64,000 nucleotides of DNA. Origin: JANWJE01 sp044326545. Its GTDB lineage: Bacteria > Chlamydiota > Chlamydiia > Chlamydiales > Parachlamydiaceae. The notes under the pieces are model-generated. The model saw only the letters and a program-made list of their open reading frames with translations. It was not told the DNA's origin and ran no database searches. Both the position numbers and the translations under genes were made by a program. Of this stretch, positions 8,704 through 18,700 are shown piece after piece. Position 1 is the first letter of the stretch, and the number at the start of each line of letters is the position of its first letter. The DNA lies in contig JBIRBM010000004.1 of assembly GCA_044326545.1 (NCBI GenBank), positions 1 through 64,000 on the forward strand. Reading direction: 5' to 3'.

Positions 8704-9591
8704 ATGATAAAAATTCCAAACGGGATGAAACCTCTCTTTTACATCCTCCTCTTTGCCGGATTGATTGTCTTACTCGTCTTGATCATGCAACCGGTCTCAG
8801 TTTATGAGTTTGGCGACTTAATCGACATCCTATTTCCCTCCGGATTAATTGCCATTAAAGAGCGTAATCTTCTTTTGATCATCCAAGGGATCATGCTGCT
8901 TGTGATCATTCCGGTCTATATCCTCACATTTGTTTTCTCTTGGAAATATAGCGCCCAAAATCCAAAAGGATCTTACGATCCTGATTTGGTCGATAATAAG
9001 CTTGCAGAATATATTTGGTGGGGTCTGCCATTCATCATGACGGCAATTGTTTGCACCTTAACGTGGATTAAAACAGTGGAACTCGATCCTTATAAACCAA
9101 TAGAATCGAACATAAAACCGCTTACCATACAAGCGGTTGCTCTTCAATGGAAATGGCTGTTTATTTATCCCGAAGAAAATATTGCCTCCGTCAATTTTCT
9201 TCAAATCCCCAAAGGGACTCCGATTCGTTTTGAAATTACAGCCGATGCACCGATGAATTCTTTTTGGATTCCCTCTCTTGGAGGGCAGATTTATGCGATG
9301 CCGGGAATGCGAACAGAATTGAATTTAATTGGCAATGAGGTGGCAGATGCAAAGGGAGCGTCAGCCAATCTAAGCGGCGAGGGCTTTGCCGGAATGCACT
9401 TTATCGCCCGCACTTCATCAGAAGAGGATTACCGCCAGTGGATCGCATCGGCACAACACTCAACGCACTCGCTTGGCCTAGATGAATACAAACAGCTTGC
9501 CGCTCCCAGCCAAGATCAAGCGGTTGAAATTTATCGGTTAAGTGATCCATCTCTTTTCAATCAAATTATTGACAAATACATGCACCCATGA
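8704..9591 (+). CDS. cyoA: Cytochrome bo-type quinol oxidase subunit II
   Basis: 295 residues, first gene of cyoABCDE, with AAGG 10 bp before the ATG. An N-terminal hydrophobic segment and a second helix (IMQGIMLLVIIPVYILTF-like, ~60-80) precede the periplasmic cupredoxin-like domain. The block MNSFWIPSLGGQIYAMPGM is the CyoA signature. The Cys-rich CuA site of cytochrome c oxidases is absent, so the donor is quinol rather than cytochrome c. It anchors the complex in the inner membrane and helps form the quinol site. Chlamydiaceae use cytochrome bd (CydAB) instead. Confidence 0.95.
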   Translation: MIKIPNGMKPLFYILLFAGLIVLLVLIMQPVSVYEFGDLIDILFPSGLIAIKERNLLLIIQGIMLLVIIPVYILTFVFSWKYSAQNPKGSYDPDLVDNKLAEYIWWGLPFIMTAIVCTLTWIKTVELDPYKPIESNIKPLTIQAVALQWKWLFIYPEENIASVNFLQIPKGTPIRFEITADAPMNSFWIPSLGGQIYAMPGMRTELNLIGNEVADAKGASANLSGEGFAGMHFIARTSSEEDYRQWIASAQHSTHSLGLDEYKQLAAPSQDQAVEIYRLSDPSLFNQIIDKYMHP

Positions 9592-9598
9592 GTTGAAC

Positions 9599-11572
9599 AT
9601 GTTTGGTAGATTAAGTTTAGAGTCTTTTCAGCACGATCCCATTCAAAATGGCGCCACGTTTTCAATGCTTTTCGGAGGGCTTGTCATCATTGGGCTTCTT
9701 ACCTATTTCAAGCTCTGGAAATGGCTGTGGGACGAATGGTTCACAAGTGTCGATCCTAAGCGAATTGGGATCATGTACATTGTCGTCGTCTTGATTATGT
9801 TCGCAAAAGGAGTTGCAGATGCCGTGATGATTCGAATCCAGCAGGTCATGGCTGTTGGAGAGCATTCCGGATTTCTCACCTCTGAGCACTTTCAAGAAGT
9901 TTTTTCCGCTCACGGCACAACCATGATTTTTTTCGTTGCAATGGGGGCCATTTTTGGTTTGATGAATCTCATCATTCCCTTGCAGATCGGGGCCCGCGAT
10001 GTGGCCTATCCATTTTTAAATGCCTTAGGATTCTGGTTATTTGCCTCAGGAGCAATGCTGACGTTAATTTCTCTGGCTGTCGGCCGCTTTTCTACTGCAG
10101 GATGGCTTGCCTACCCCCCTCTTTCGGGGATGGAATACACCCCGAATGAAGGGGTCGATTACTGGATTTGGATGTTGCAAATCGCAGGAGTTGGAAGTAC
10201 GATAGGGGGCATTAATTTCTTGGTGACCATCTTGAAAATGCGCTGCCCGGGGATGACGATGATGAAAATGCCGATTTTTGTCTGGAGCGTCCTGTTTTCA
10301 GTGATTCTTGTGATCTTTGCATTTCCCATTCTAACAGCCACTCTATACATGCTCTCTTTAGACCGCTATCTTGGCATGCATTTTTTCACAGCAAGCGGAG
10401 GGGGCAATCCGATGATGTACATCAACCTAATTTGGGCCTGGGGACATCCTGAGGTCTATATCTTAATGCTCCCAATTTTCGGCGTGTTTTCCGAAATCGT
10501 CCCGACATTTTCGGAGAAAAGACTTTTTGGATATGTGTCAATGGTGTGGGCGCTTGGGTTAATCGCCGTTTACTCTTTTATTGTTTGGCTCCATCACTTC
10601 TTTACAATGGGGGCAAGTCCCACTGTCAACACTTTTTTTGCCGTTATGACAATGGTGATTGCAATTCCAACCGGCGTCAAAATTTTTAATTGGCTTTTCA
10701 CAAAATTTCGTGGCCGGGTCCATTTTACCTCTCCGATGCTATGGTTTTTTGCTTTTCTTCTTAATTTCACTGTCGCCGGTATGACAGGGGTTCTCCTGGC
10801 TTCGCCACCTGTTGATTACCAAGTTCATAATAGTTTGTTTTTAATTGCCCACTTTCATGGGATGGTGATTGGAGGAGTCCTGTTTGGGTTCTTCGCTGCC
10901 GTCACTTATTGGTTTCCCAAGTATACCGGATTTTTTCTCGACGAAAAGCTCAATAAATGGGCATTTGCCCTTTGGTTTGCAGGTCTTATGATTGCTTTCA
11001 TGCCGCTCTACATGCTAGGTTTTATGGGAGCCACAAGACGTTTAGACCACTACGAAGCCTCCACCGGCTGGCACCCCATTTTCGTTGTTGCAGCAATTGG
11101 AGCTGCCATTATCGTGATGGGAGCACTGGTGCAGTTTTTCGGTCTTTTTTGGAGCATCTTCAATCGGAAAAAAAATTGGGATCATAGCGAAGGAGACCCT
11201 TGGAATGGAAGAACGCTGGAATGGACGACCCATTCCCCTCCCCCCATTTATAATTTTGCCATCATTCCCACTGTCAATCAAATTGATCCTCTTTGGGCAA
11301 TCAAACGGGGGGAAGCGCCGCTCGTTGAAAAAACATATGAAGCGATCCATCTTCCACAAAATAATCCCCTCCCTCTTTATATCGGGATTCTGAGCACTCT
11401 CTTTGGGTTTGCGATGGTGTGGTATATCTGGTGGTTAGCAATAGGAAGCGTGATTGGGATTGTTGTCTGTTTGATTATCCGTTTATCAAAAGAAGACAAG
11501 CACGTGGTCATCAGTGCTGAAGAGGTCAAACAGATGGAAGAGGAATATGCAAGGAGACAAAAAATTATATGA
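9599..11572 (+). CDS. cyoB: Cytochrome bo-type quinol oxidase subunit I
   Basis: About 657 residues from ATG 9599, starting MFGRLSLESF as in CyoB proteins. An in-frame upstream ATG at 9542 would overlap cyoA by 50 bp and is unlikely. This is the catalytic heme-copper subunit. Visible ligands: AHGTTMIFFVAM (low-spin heme His), WAWGHPEVYIL (CuB His and the cross-linked Tyr), WLHHFFTMG (CuB His-His), FLIAHFHGMVIGG (both heme His). The C-terminal GDPWNGRTLEW and SPPPIYNFA blocks are typical of bo oxidases. It reduces O2 to water and pumps protons. Length and motifs look intact. Confidence 0.97.
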   Translation: MFGRLSLESFQHDPIQNGATFSMLFGGLVIIGLLTYFKLWKWLWDEWFTSVDPKRIGIMYIVVVLIMFAKGVADAVMIRIQQVMAVGEHSGFLTSEHFQEVFSAHGTTMIFFVAMGAIFGLMNLIIPLQIGARDVAYPFLNALGFWLFASGAMLTLISLAVGRFSTAGWLAYPPLSGMEYTPNEGVDYWIWMLQIAGVGSTIGGINFLVTILKMRCPGMTMMKMPIFVWSVLFSVILVIFAFPILTATLYMLSLDRYLGMHFFTASGGGNPMMYINLIWAWGHPEVYILMLPIFGVFSEIVPTFSEKRLFGYVSMVWALGLIAVYSFIVWLHHFFTMGASPTVNTFFAVMTMVIAIPTGVKIFNWLFTKFRGRVHFTSPMLWFFAFLLNFTVAGMTGVLLASPPVDYQVHNSLFLIAHFHGMVIGGVLFGFFAAVTYWFPKYTGFFLDEKLNKWAFALWFAGLMIAFMPLYMLGFMGATRRLDHYEASTGWHPIFVVAAIGAAIIVMGALVQFFGLFWSIFNRKKNWDHSEGDPWNGRTLEWTTHSPPPIYNFAIIPTVNQIDPLWAIKRGEAPLVEKTYEAIHLPQNNPLPLYIGILSTLFGFAMVWYIWWLAIGSVIGIVVCLIIRLSKEDKHVVISAEEVKQMEEEYARRQKII

Positions 11573-12210
11573 GCAACCAATGGACCTCTGCCATTCACCA
11601 TGAAGAAACACTCGAGATTGTGGCAGACACACGTTCTCCCGATCCTCATCAAGGAACATTTTCAAAAAATGTTCTAGGGTTTTGGCTTTATTTAATGACC
11701 GACTGCCTCTTATTTGCTTCTCTTTTTTCCACCTACGCGATTTTGCATAACAGAAGGTTTGGGGGACCGGGTCCCGCCGATATTTTTAGCCTGCCCCTCG
11801 CTTTTAGTGAAACCATGATTCTCCTCTTAAGCAGCCTCACTTGTGGATTAGCGATTTTGTCCTCTTTAAAACAGAAGAAAAAAGAGGTCATTCTCTGGCT
11901 TGGACTATCATTTCTTTTGGGGGCCTCATTTGTTGCAATGGAGTTAAACGAATTCAATCAGTTGCTTGATGAGGGGTTTAACTGGAGAGTGAGCGCCTTC
12001 TTGTCTTCCTATTTTACTCTTGTGGGGACCCATGGGCTCCACGTTGTGATTGGATTGCTCTGGATGAGTGTGATCATTGCGCAGCTGATTTGGCAAGGCA
12101 TTCACGTCGATACCTTTCGACGTCTCATTATTTTCAGCTTATTTTGGCACTTTTTAGATGTTGTCTGGATTTTTATCTTCACATTTGTCTACTTAATGGG
12201 AGTCATTTAA
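11569..12210 (+). CDS. cyoC: Cytochrome bo-type quinol oxidase subunit III
   Basis: 213 residues with five predicted membrane helices. Its ATG overlaps the cyoB TGA (ATGA). Typical subunit III features are GFWLYLMTDCLLFASLF near the N-terminus, LVGTHGLHVVIGLLWM in the middle, and a C-terminal FWHFLDVVWIFIF block (His and Asp conserved in the family). It is a structural subunit of the oxidase. Confidence 0.95.
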   Translation: MSNQWTSAIHHEETLEIVADTRSPDPHQGTFSKNVLGFWLYLMTDCLLFASLFSTYAILHNRRFGGPGPADIFSLPLAFSETMILLLSSLTCGLAILSSLKQKKKEVILWLGLSFLLGASFVAMELNEFNQLLDEGFNWRVSAFLSSYFTLVGTHGLHVVIGLLWMSVIIAQLIWQGIHVDTFRRLIIFSLFWHFLDVVWIFIFTFVYLMGVI

Positions 12211-12211
12211 C

Positions 12212-12580
12212 ATGAAAAGCGAGTTAAAATTGGAAGAGACACAGAAAGAGTGGCATGGAAGTTTAAGATCTTATCTCATCGGCTTCTTTTTGTGTTTATT
12301 ACTGACTGCTTTTTCATTTTTATTGGTTCATTTCAAATTTCTATCAGGGCATTCACTCGTTTACGCTCTGATTGTCTTGGGTCTTCTCCAAGCAATTGTT
12401 CAGATGTTATGTTTCCTTCATGTCGGGCAAGAAGAAAAGCCTCGTTGGGAAACAATTTCCCTTTCTTTTATGGTGTTGTGTACACTCATTCTAGTGATAG
12501 GCTCGCTATGGGTGATGAATGATTTAGATGAGCGGACAATGCCTAACATGCACCACCCCCACCCAACCCATCATGATTAA
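12212..12580 (+). CDS. cyoD: Cytochrome bo-type quinol oxidase subunit IV
   Basis: 122 residues, one base after the cyoC stop. Three hydrophobic helices (about 23-43, 50-70 and 83-104), with QAIVQMLCFLHV matching the conserved CyoD helix 2. The C-terminus is rich in His and Pro (MHHPHPTHHD), which may be a metal-sticky tail. It is an assembly subunit, identified by operon position and length. Confidence 0.9.
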   Translation: MKSELKLEETQKEWHGSLRSYLIGFFLCLLLTAFSFLLVHFKFLSGHSLVYALIVLGLLQAIVQMLCFLHVGQEEKPRWETISLSFMVLCTLILVIGSLWVMNDLDERTMPNMHHPHPTHHD

Positions 12581-13433
12581 CTATTATTTATTGACGAAAC
12601 CCGGAATCATTTTAGGCAATCTCATCACTGTTGCAGCAGGATTTCTCCTCGCTTCTAGAGGAGAAATTCAGATCGGATTATTTTTTGCAACGCTAATAGG
12701 GCTAGGATTGATTATTGCTTCTGCCTGCGTTTTGAATAATGACATTGATCGGGCAATCGATCGAAAAATGGAGAGGACAAAAAACCGTCCTCTTGCTGCC
12801 GGTTTGATTTCTAGATTTCATGCGATCTTATTTGCCCTCATTCTTGCGATAATGGGAAATGGTCTGTTATTTTTTTACACAAACCTCTTAACGGTTTGTG
12901 TCGCTAATATTGGTTTTTTTGTCTACGTCATTCTCTATAGTCTTTGGAAAAGTCGAACCATTTATGGAACTGCGATCGGGAGCATTGCCGGAGCGGTTCC
13001 ACCGGTTGTTGGATATTGTGCAGTGACTAACCATTTTGATTTGGGCGCTCTGATTTTATTTACCCTATTGGTGTTATGGCAAATGCCCCATTTTTTCTCA
13101 ATCGCCCTTTTCCGCATTGACGATTACACAGCCGCAAAAATGCCTCTCTTACCCATTAAAAAGGGGATTTTAAGAACCAAAATCCATATGTTGCTCTATA
13201 TTTTGGGTTTTACCATGACCTCAGTGCTACTAACGGTTTTTGGTTATACCGGCTATGTTTATTCGACGACAGTTTTTATCCTTGGATTAGCTTGGATTGC
13301 CCTTTGCCTTAAAGGATTTAAGACAACTGATGATCAGCTCTGGGGAACGCATATGTTCCGCCTCTCCCTTGTGATTATTACCATCATGTCATGTGTGATC
13401 CCTTTGGATCTTTATTTTACACACTCTCCTTAA
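12573..13433 (+). CDS. cyoE: Protoheme IX farnesyltransferase (heme O synthase)
   Basis: UbiA-type polytopic membrane enzyme, 286 residues from ATG 12573 (MINYYLLTKPGII). An ATG at 12528 in the same frame would put an unlikely 15-residue hydrophilic extension inside cyoD. The first Asp-rich site reads NNDIDRAIDRKMERTKNRP, followed by LAAG. Farnesyl transfer to heme b gives the heme O required by CyoB. A second polar loop (FRIDDYTAAKMPLLP) carries the other conserved acidic residues. Start overlaps the cyoD stop by 8 bp, so coupling is likely. Last gene of the operon. Confidence 0.94.
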   Translation: MINYYLLTKPGIILGNLITVAAGFLLASRGEIQIGLFFATLIGLGLIIASACVLNNDIDRAIDRKMERTKNRPLAAGLISRFHAILFALILAIMGNGLLFFYTNLLTVCVANIGFFVYVILYSLWKSRTIYGTAIGSIAGAVPPVVGYCAVTNHFDLGALILFTLLVLWQMPHFFSIALFRIDDYTAAKMPLLPIKKGILRTKIHMLLYILGFTMTSVLLTVFGYTGYVYSTTVFILGLAWIALCLKGFKTTDDQLWGTHMFRLSLVIITIMSCVIPLDLYFTHSP

Positions 13434-13590
13434 AGACCAGAAACGCTCGTTGGGCTTGCGTAATGAATGTGATGGAGAGTTTTGCATCAGAAAAATGCGG
13501 GCATCGCATTATCAATGGCGTAAAAATAAATTTTATTTTATAACTGCCGTTGATTAACCGAAGTTTATCACTCACCTTGCAGAGCAAGAA

Positions 13591-13710
13591 TAGACTTCTT
13601 CGGAAACTTGCTTTGCTTGAAAAAATTGCCCTTTTTGAGCAGATTGTTTTGAAAATTCTGAAAGCGTATGCGTGCATACGGTCGAAAAATTTTACAAAAA
13701 AGATGCCAAA
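13591..13710. repeat. Truncated copy of MITE-like element (left end only)
   Basis: 120 bp beginning TAGACTTCTTCGGAAACTT, matching 40200-40319 with about four mismatches over 120 positions. The right terminal repeat is missing. It sits directly behind a partial CTTAC-family sequence (actcaccttgc, 13570-13580), so one repeat appears to have landed in another. It contains the small hairpin GTATGC-GT-GCATAC. The remainder of the 13434-13751 gap shows no gene. Confidence 0.8.
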
Positions 13711-13751
13711 TAATGATAAAAAAATGACGACACACAATAAGGATTAGGTGT

Positions 13752-14528
13752 ATGAAAAAAAGAGCCGTTAGCTTTGCGTTCTGTTTGCATGTTTTTTTCT
13801 GCCCTCTGTGTCCAGCAAATGGATTGAATCACTCATTATCTGATTTGGCTGAGGCCAATCAAGTTTTCATCACTCCACATCAATATTCTGATCCAGATGT
13901 AAAAATCAAAAATTCTGATCCTGATTCCCATCAAAGACTACCTAAGAAAAAATGTCACAAGAAAGCGGCAGGGCCAACGGGAGCAACAGGAGCAATAGGG
14001 CCAACAGGGCCGAAAGGGGCGACGGGACCGAAAGGAACAATCGGAGCAACAGGGGCAACAGGGGCAACAGGGGTAGAAGGCCCAACAGGAGCAACCGGTG
14101 ATCCGGGACCTTCTTTTGGACAACTGGCTTCGTGGATCAATACAGATGCTACTGTGACGATGAGTAACAATTCTCTATTGACTTTTGATGAAATCCTCAC
14201 TCAAATTGGAATTCAAAGTAGTTCTAATGCTTGGTTCACGATAACATCCCCAGGTATTTACACGATTGAAGTGTGGTTTCTATCAAGCAATAACGCCTTC
14301 TCTGCAACCCCAGCAACAGCTGATACACTTTCTTTACAATACGGCCCTTTGAATAATTATACCACGTTGTCGATCACATCCGGAATTCCTCTGAAAGTCA
14401 GCATTGCTTTAAATACGGGTGATATGGTTATGGTTCAAAATTTAGGAGCTACGATCACCCTTATGAATGATAGCGCAGGACGAAATGCCTATATTGAAAT
14501 TCATCAAATCAATAATGCACCAACGTAA
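13752..14528 (+). CDS. Secreted collagen-like protein
   Basis: 258 residues. N-terminal signal-like segment (RAVSFAFCLHVFFCPLCPA). After a basic-Cys stretch (KKKCHKK) come 16 uninterrupted Gly-X-Y triplets from residue 74 to 121, rich in GAT and GPT. The C-terminal ~135 residues look like a beta-sandwich of the C1q/BclA type (FTITSPGIYTIEVWF and, near the end, AYIEIHQI). This layout forms trimers in bacterial surface collagens such as BclA. The gene at 21510 has the same plan, with triplets also starting at residue 74. Likely exposed on the cell surface or secreted; adhesion is a guess. The repetitive coding DNA gives spurious Pro-rich frames on the other strand. Confidence 0.85.
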   Translation: MKKRAVSFAFCLHVFFCPLCPANGLNHSLSDLAEANQVFITPHQYSDPDVKIKNSDPDSHQRLPKKKCHKKAAGPTGATGAIGPTGPKGATGPKGTIGATGATGATGVEGPTGATGDPGPSFGQLASWINTDATVTMSNNSLLTFDEILTQIGIQSSSNAWFTITSPGIYTIEVWFLSSNNAFSATPATADTLSLQYGPLNNYTTLSITSGIPLKVSIALNTGDMVMVQNLGATITLMNDSAGRNAYIEIHQINNAPT

Positions 14529-14603
14529 AATGAATCATTGAAGCAAATTCACACTATCAAACAGCCTTGAAGTTGATCAGATGATTCAAATAAAAAAAAC
14601 TTT

Positions 14604-15560
14604 TCAAGCATACAGTTGATGCTCTTCCATCAGCCTTGCAGCTTTGGAGCCGACGTACTGATCGATTGGCTCTTGCCGCTTCATCATCTCTCGAATTGTT
14701 GTTGAAGAAATGGAAATATCTCCTGTGATAGGGAGATAGCCATTGCGTATTGCATGAAGAACTGTAGCGGGAATCGGGCGAATCGCTTTTGCAGGAATCG
14801 TCACCCGTCTTTCTTCTCCTTCCGCTGTTAAAATCGAGACATCTGCATCACCAATTTTTCCTGATTGAACCAGTTGGGCATGCTCAGCAGATGTTTCGAT
14901 TTCATCAAAACCTTGTTCCCTAGCTGCTTTGTCAATCGCTTCTAGTTGGCTCATCAATTGCCCTTGATCAAACGGATATTCTGGACGTCCGCCATACATC
15001 ACGGTCGCTTCTTCTACGATTTTGGCAGGGTATGTCCATCGATAGAATGTCTCTATCGTCTCGCTCGATAATAAATAATAAAGAGCCGCATTCTCTTGTT
15101 GAGCCTTCTGCCATAATTGATGAATTGTCAGATAAGTATACGATGGACCTTCGTCTTGGCTCTCAATTTCTCGATAATCAAGAGTGATCTTTCCATTTAA
15201 CCCTCTGCTCTCTTCATACCCTTCTATCACAGCCTCCAGAACCTTTTTTTTTATCTCAGGATTAATTTGTCTTTCGGATTGTTTAAAAGGACTGCATTTA
15301 GCTGGAATCAGAAGCGCTTTATCAGGATTAAGCAAATCGATGATTTTATGCAAATAGTTAAGATGTCCATAATGGAGAGGATTTGCACTCACTCCGTAAG
15401 CGAGCCAAATTTTTTTCCCTTCCGACTGCTCTATTCTGATTTTGTTTAACAAGATGTGATTGTCATCATGATGAATCATAGATAATGTTTTAGATCGATT
15501 TTTAGGATCACGTTCTTTCCAAGCGTGTGGTAAACATCGCTCATGCTCTAAGCATGTCAT
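14604..15560 (-). CDS. Nicotinate-nucleotide adenylyltransferase-like protein with large insertion
   Basis: About 318 residues from the ATG at 15560. Nucleotidyltransferase fold: YGVSANPLHYGHL (HxGH motif, residues ~58-70) and, at the C-terminus, ISISSTTIREMM with a final helix ending EEHQLY, as in NadD. The middle contains PSYTYLTI and LLSSETIETFYRW, corresponding to the NadD substrate and adenine regions. NadD proteins are usually ~190-215 residues. Here ~35 residues are added at the N-terminus and ~80 in the middle (GRPEYPFDQ through PATVLHAIRNG). It may make NAD from nicotinate mononucleotide, or adenylate another substrate. Other starts include ATG 15479. It stands alone, convergent with the collagen gene. 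Confidence 0.75.
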   Translation of the reverse strand: MTCLEHERCLPHAWKERDPKNRSKTLSMIHHDDNHILLNKIRIEQSEGKKIWLAYGVSANPLHYGHLNYLHKIIDLLNPDKALLIPAKCSPFKQSERQINPEIKKKVLEAVIEGYEESRGLNGKITLDYREIESQDEGPSYTYLTIHQLWQKAQQENAALYYLLSSETIETFYRWTYPAKIVEEATVMYGGRPEYPFDQGQLMSQLEAIDKAAREQGFDEIETSAEHAQLVQSGKIGDADVSILTAEGEERRVTIPAKAIRPIPATVLHAIRNGYLPITGDISISSTTIREMMKRQEPIDQYVGSKAARLMEEHQLYA

Positions 15561-15657
15561 TTTCAATTATAAAGAATGAAAAATAATCAATCAAATCAAA
15601 AAAATAAAAAGAAAAATTTTATAAACAACACCTGAAATTTGAGATAAATAAAAAAAC

Positions 15658-15686
15658 TTGATAACAAACTTTTACGATGATAGAAT
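15658..15686 (+). promoter_or_regulatory. Strong candidate promoter of the 1388-residue protein gene
   Basis: TTGATA (15658-15663), exactly 17 bp, then TAGAAT (15681-15686), both 5/6 matches to the sigma-70 consensus, in an A/T-rich stretch 54 bp before the ATG at 15740. No clear Shine-Dalgarno follows. Confidence 0.6.
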
Positions 15687-15739
15687 ACAAAAAAATCTTA
15701 TTATTATTTAATAAAAAAAACAAAACTAACTAATATCTT

Positions 15740-18700
15740 ATGAACATACAACCTTCCACTCATTCAAATTGGGATAATTTATTCCAGCCCCCTTTTTTTC
15801 TTAATAACACAGAAGAAGAACCCAACGGTGTCAATGATATTGCCCTTTCTGTTTTTAAAATGGGATGTTCTTTCACAACCTCAGATCCAACACCAAAAAG
15901 CATGGGTCAATCGATTGAGCCCACTATGTTTGTCAACCAGTTCACTTTGTCGCAACCGGCATCAAGCGACCTCAATGAGGATGTCAACACGTTGGGAACA
16001 CTCATTGCTCCACCTCCTTATTTCGAGCTTGATTCCTACTATGCAAATCGAGTGGCCGAAAAAATTGAACAATCAACATGGGAGCCTCTCCTTGCAATCC
16101 ATTCGATTTTGAAAAATATTGAAGATCAGCATGTGTTAAAAAAATCTGGCTGCTTATTGCTCTGTCTTTTTGCAGATAAAATTCGCGATGTTGAAGAAGA
16201 GCATCAAGTGATTTTTGATTTCAAAAACAAAACCTCTCTTTATTTGACGTTTGAGAATCGAGAATCTTATATTCCTCTCAGCCAATTTCTTACTATCCAA
16301 ACTTTTGATACAAAGATCCTTGTTTGGGTTTTACAACAGATTCTTCATTCAGACTCGTTCGAAACACTCCTTCCCTTTTGCAAGAAACTTGCCAATCAAG
16401 TGATAGAGGCTCAAGCCGATTCATCTGATTTGTCCATCTTACATCCTCTAGTCATTCGTCTGCCGAAGGAGTCCCAGATCCACTGTTTTTCTCTTTTAGC
16501 ACAAGATTTGAGGGATGCACTCTACAATAAAAAAAAAGTGAAAAATGAGATCTGCCAATTAGCAAACCAATTGGGTGATAGACTCTTTTCAGATCCTGAC
16601 CAAGCCTCCAGAGAACTTCCTCTCTTCTTTACCCACCTTTTTTTCACGGCTCGCTCAAAAAGCTGCACCCCTTTATCTTTAGATATTTTTGCCAATCTGC
16701 TGAAAGAAACAGAAACTGCGGCAAATAGAGCTCAATTGCACAGAGCAACTCAGCAGATGACGCATCGAAGAGAGGGTTCCCTTGACGATGAAAAAGACTC
16801 GATTAAGATTTTCCTCTTCAAGGAAATCTCATCCCGCCTTTCTTCTTGGACTGAAAAACGTTCGTTGATCACACTTTTTTTTAGACCTCCCTTTACTCAT
16901 CCAGATCCTCTCCTGTCGTTTTATCACACCCTCATTGAAGAAAAAAACAGGAGTGACAATGATCAAGAAAAGAAAGTCTTGATAAACTGCATAAAAAATA
17001 TTGAAGAATTTTTTTGTGAAATCGCAAATCATCCCACACCTGCTCAGGAAAAAAGAGTCATGGACTTTGCCGCTGAACCGATGTTGATTGAGCGGGTCAC
17101 ACATTGCAAAAACAAAGACCATTTATTGTCTCTCTTAAGTTTATCCCCCGCTTTAAATTTAGAGCAACTAACCGGCATTTTAGACTCTCATTCTCCTGAT
17201 AATCAAGAGATCTGGCTTAAATTCACTGCTCTTTATCCAGATAAAAAAAGAGCGTTGGAGAACATGATCATTCAAGATCGCAGATTTGCGCATCTCCTCC
17301 CCTTTATTGAACAACAGGCACTTCTTGATTTTCAAGGAAATTTATCAGAGTCTGCTTTCAACCACATGCTCTACCATTGGTTAGATGATCTCATCCAGAT
17401 CATCTTGAGAGCTGATCAACAACAGCAGTCTCTTTATTTCACCTATTTTAAACATTCCTCCGATTTCATTAAGGTCATGCAAAAAATGTTTGAAACGATT
17501 GGAATTGATGACTCTCTTAATCGGTTTAAACTCCATCTCAAAACACTCTCTCCTCTTTTTAATTCGGCTCTTGTTGAACACACACTTTTTTCTGATGAGC
17601 ATCTTTTGTTCATCCTCGACATTTTTTCAAAGCAGCCATCAGTTGCCAAGAGAGCTCTTTCAAAAATCTCTAAAGAGTGTCTATTGAATAAGATTGAAAA
17701 GGATCAAGAATTGCGAAAAATGTGCACCGTTTACATCTCCAAGGAAGATCCCATGTCAATTTATATCAAGCTGTTGGCTAACGAAGAGATCACACTTTCT
17801 CACGCATTCATCAATGACGAAATATTGATAAAAAGATGTGTTGACAATCATGTTTATACTGAGTTATGTAAACGAACCAAAACGGATCGTCTCTTTCTTA
17901 ATCTTCTCCATCAGCTGATCAAACAGAAAGAAACCCTTCCTTTCGTCCTTCAGGTTATAGATGAATGTGGCCGGGAAAACCCATCATGGACATTCCGACT
18001 GCCTATAAAAGAGCTCGAAGACCTATTCTTAGAAATCTTGAATCATACCCTTCCACAAACAGATGGATTCAAACATTTACTCCTCAAATCTTCGAAAGTT
18101 TTTACCGAGGCAGTCAATAAATATCAAGATGAATGTTTCCATCACATAACCTCTGCCAACGACTTCACTGCCTTTGCCAATCAAATCAGAGGATTGCCTT
18201 CCAATAGGGGCTTTAATCATGATCGGCTCTTGTTTAATGCTTGGTGCAGCCTAAATCCAAGACCCTTTTATCCTCCAATCACACAATTGTTTCCAAGACT
18301 TGACCATGAACTCAAAGAAATGTTGATTCAAGAAATCGGAAGGCTTCAAACCGAGCACATTGAAAACCTCATGCCTTATTTCGACCATGAGCTCATCATT
18401 GGTCTACTTGATCATCCTTTAGACGACCACCTTCAAAAACATCTGGTCAATGCGACACTTAAAAAAAATTCGACTATGGATCTGAATCTCCAAACATCTC
18501 TTTTTGATTGGATTCATCGGCATCACTACGAGACTGAAGCAGTTCAATTCATATTAAGCATCCATCAAAAAGAGAAAAAACGGAACAAGCAATTGGACGT
18601 TTTTTTAAGTTCTTGCAAAGAAAAAGTCGATGTAACACGACTCAAAAGTAGCGAACTGATCATGATTTATCCTTCTTTGATGAAGTCGCCTGATGCACAC

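Noticed and set aside
8704..9591. Cytochrome c oxidase (CuA) subunit II
   Set aside because: The Cys/His CuA cluster is missing and the sequence matches the CyoA signature instead.
13981..14110. Tandem repeat or CRISPR-like array in the 13752 gene
   Set aside because: Period is three codons of a Gly-X-Y coding repeat with no spacers; no CRISPR or cas genes elsewhere.
13938..14200. Pro-rich open frames opposite the collagen triplets (also 21668-21910)
   Set aside because: They mirror the Gly-X-Y coding repeat and have no start signals; coding direction is set by signal peptide and C-terminal domain.
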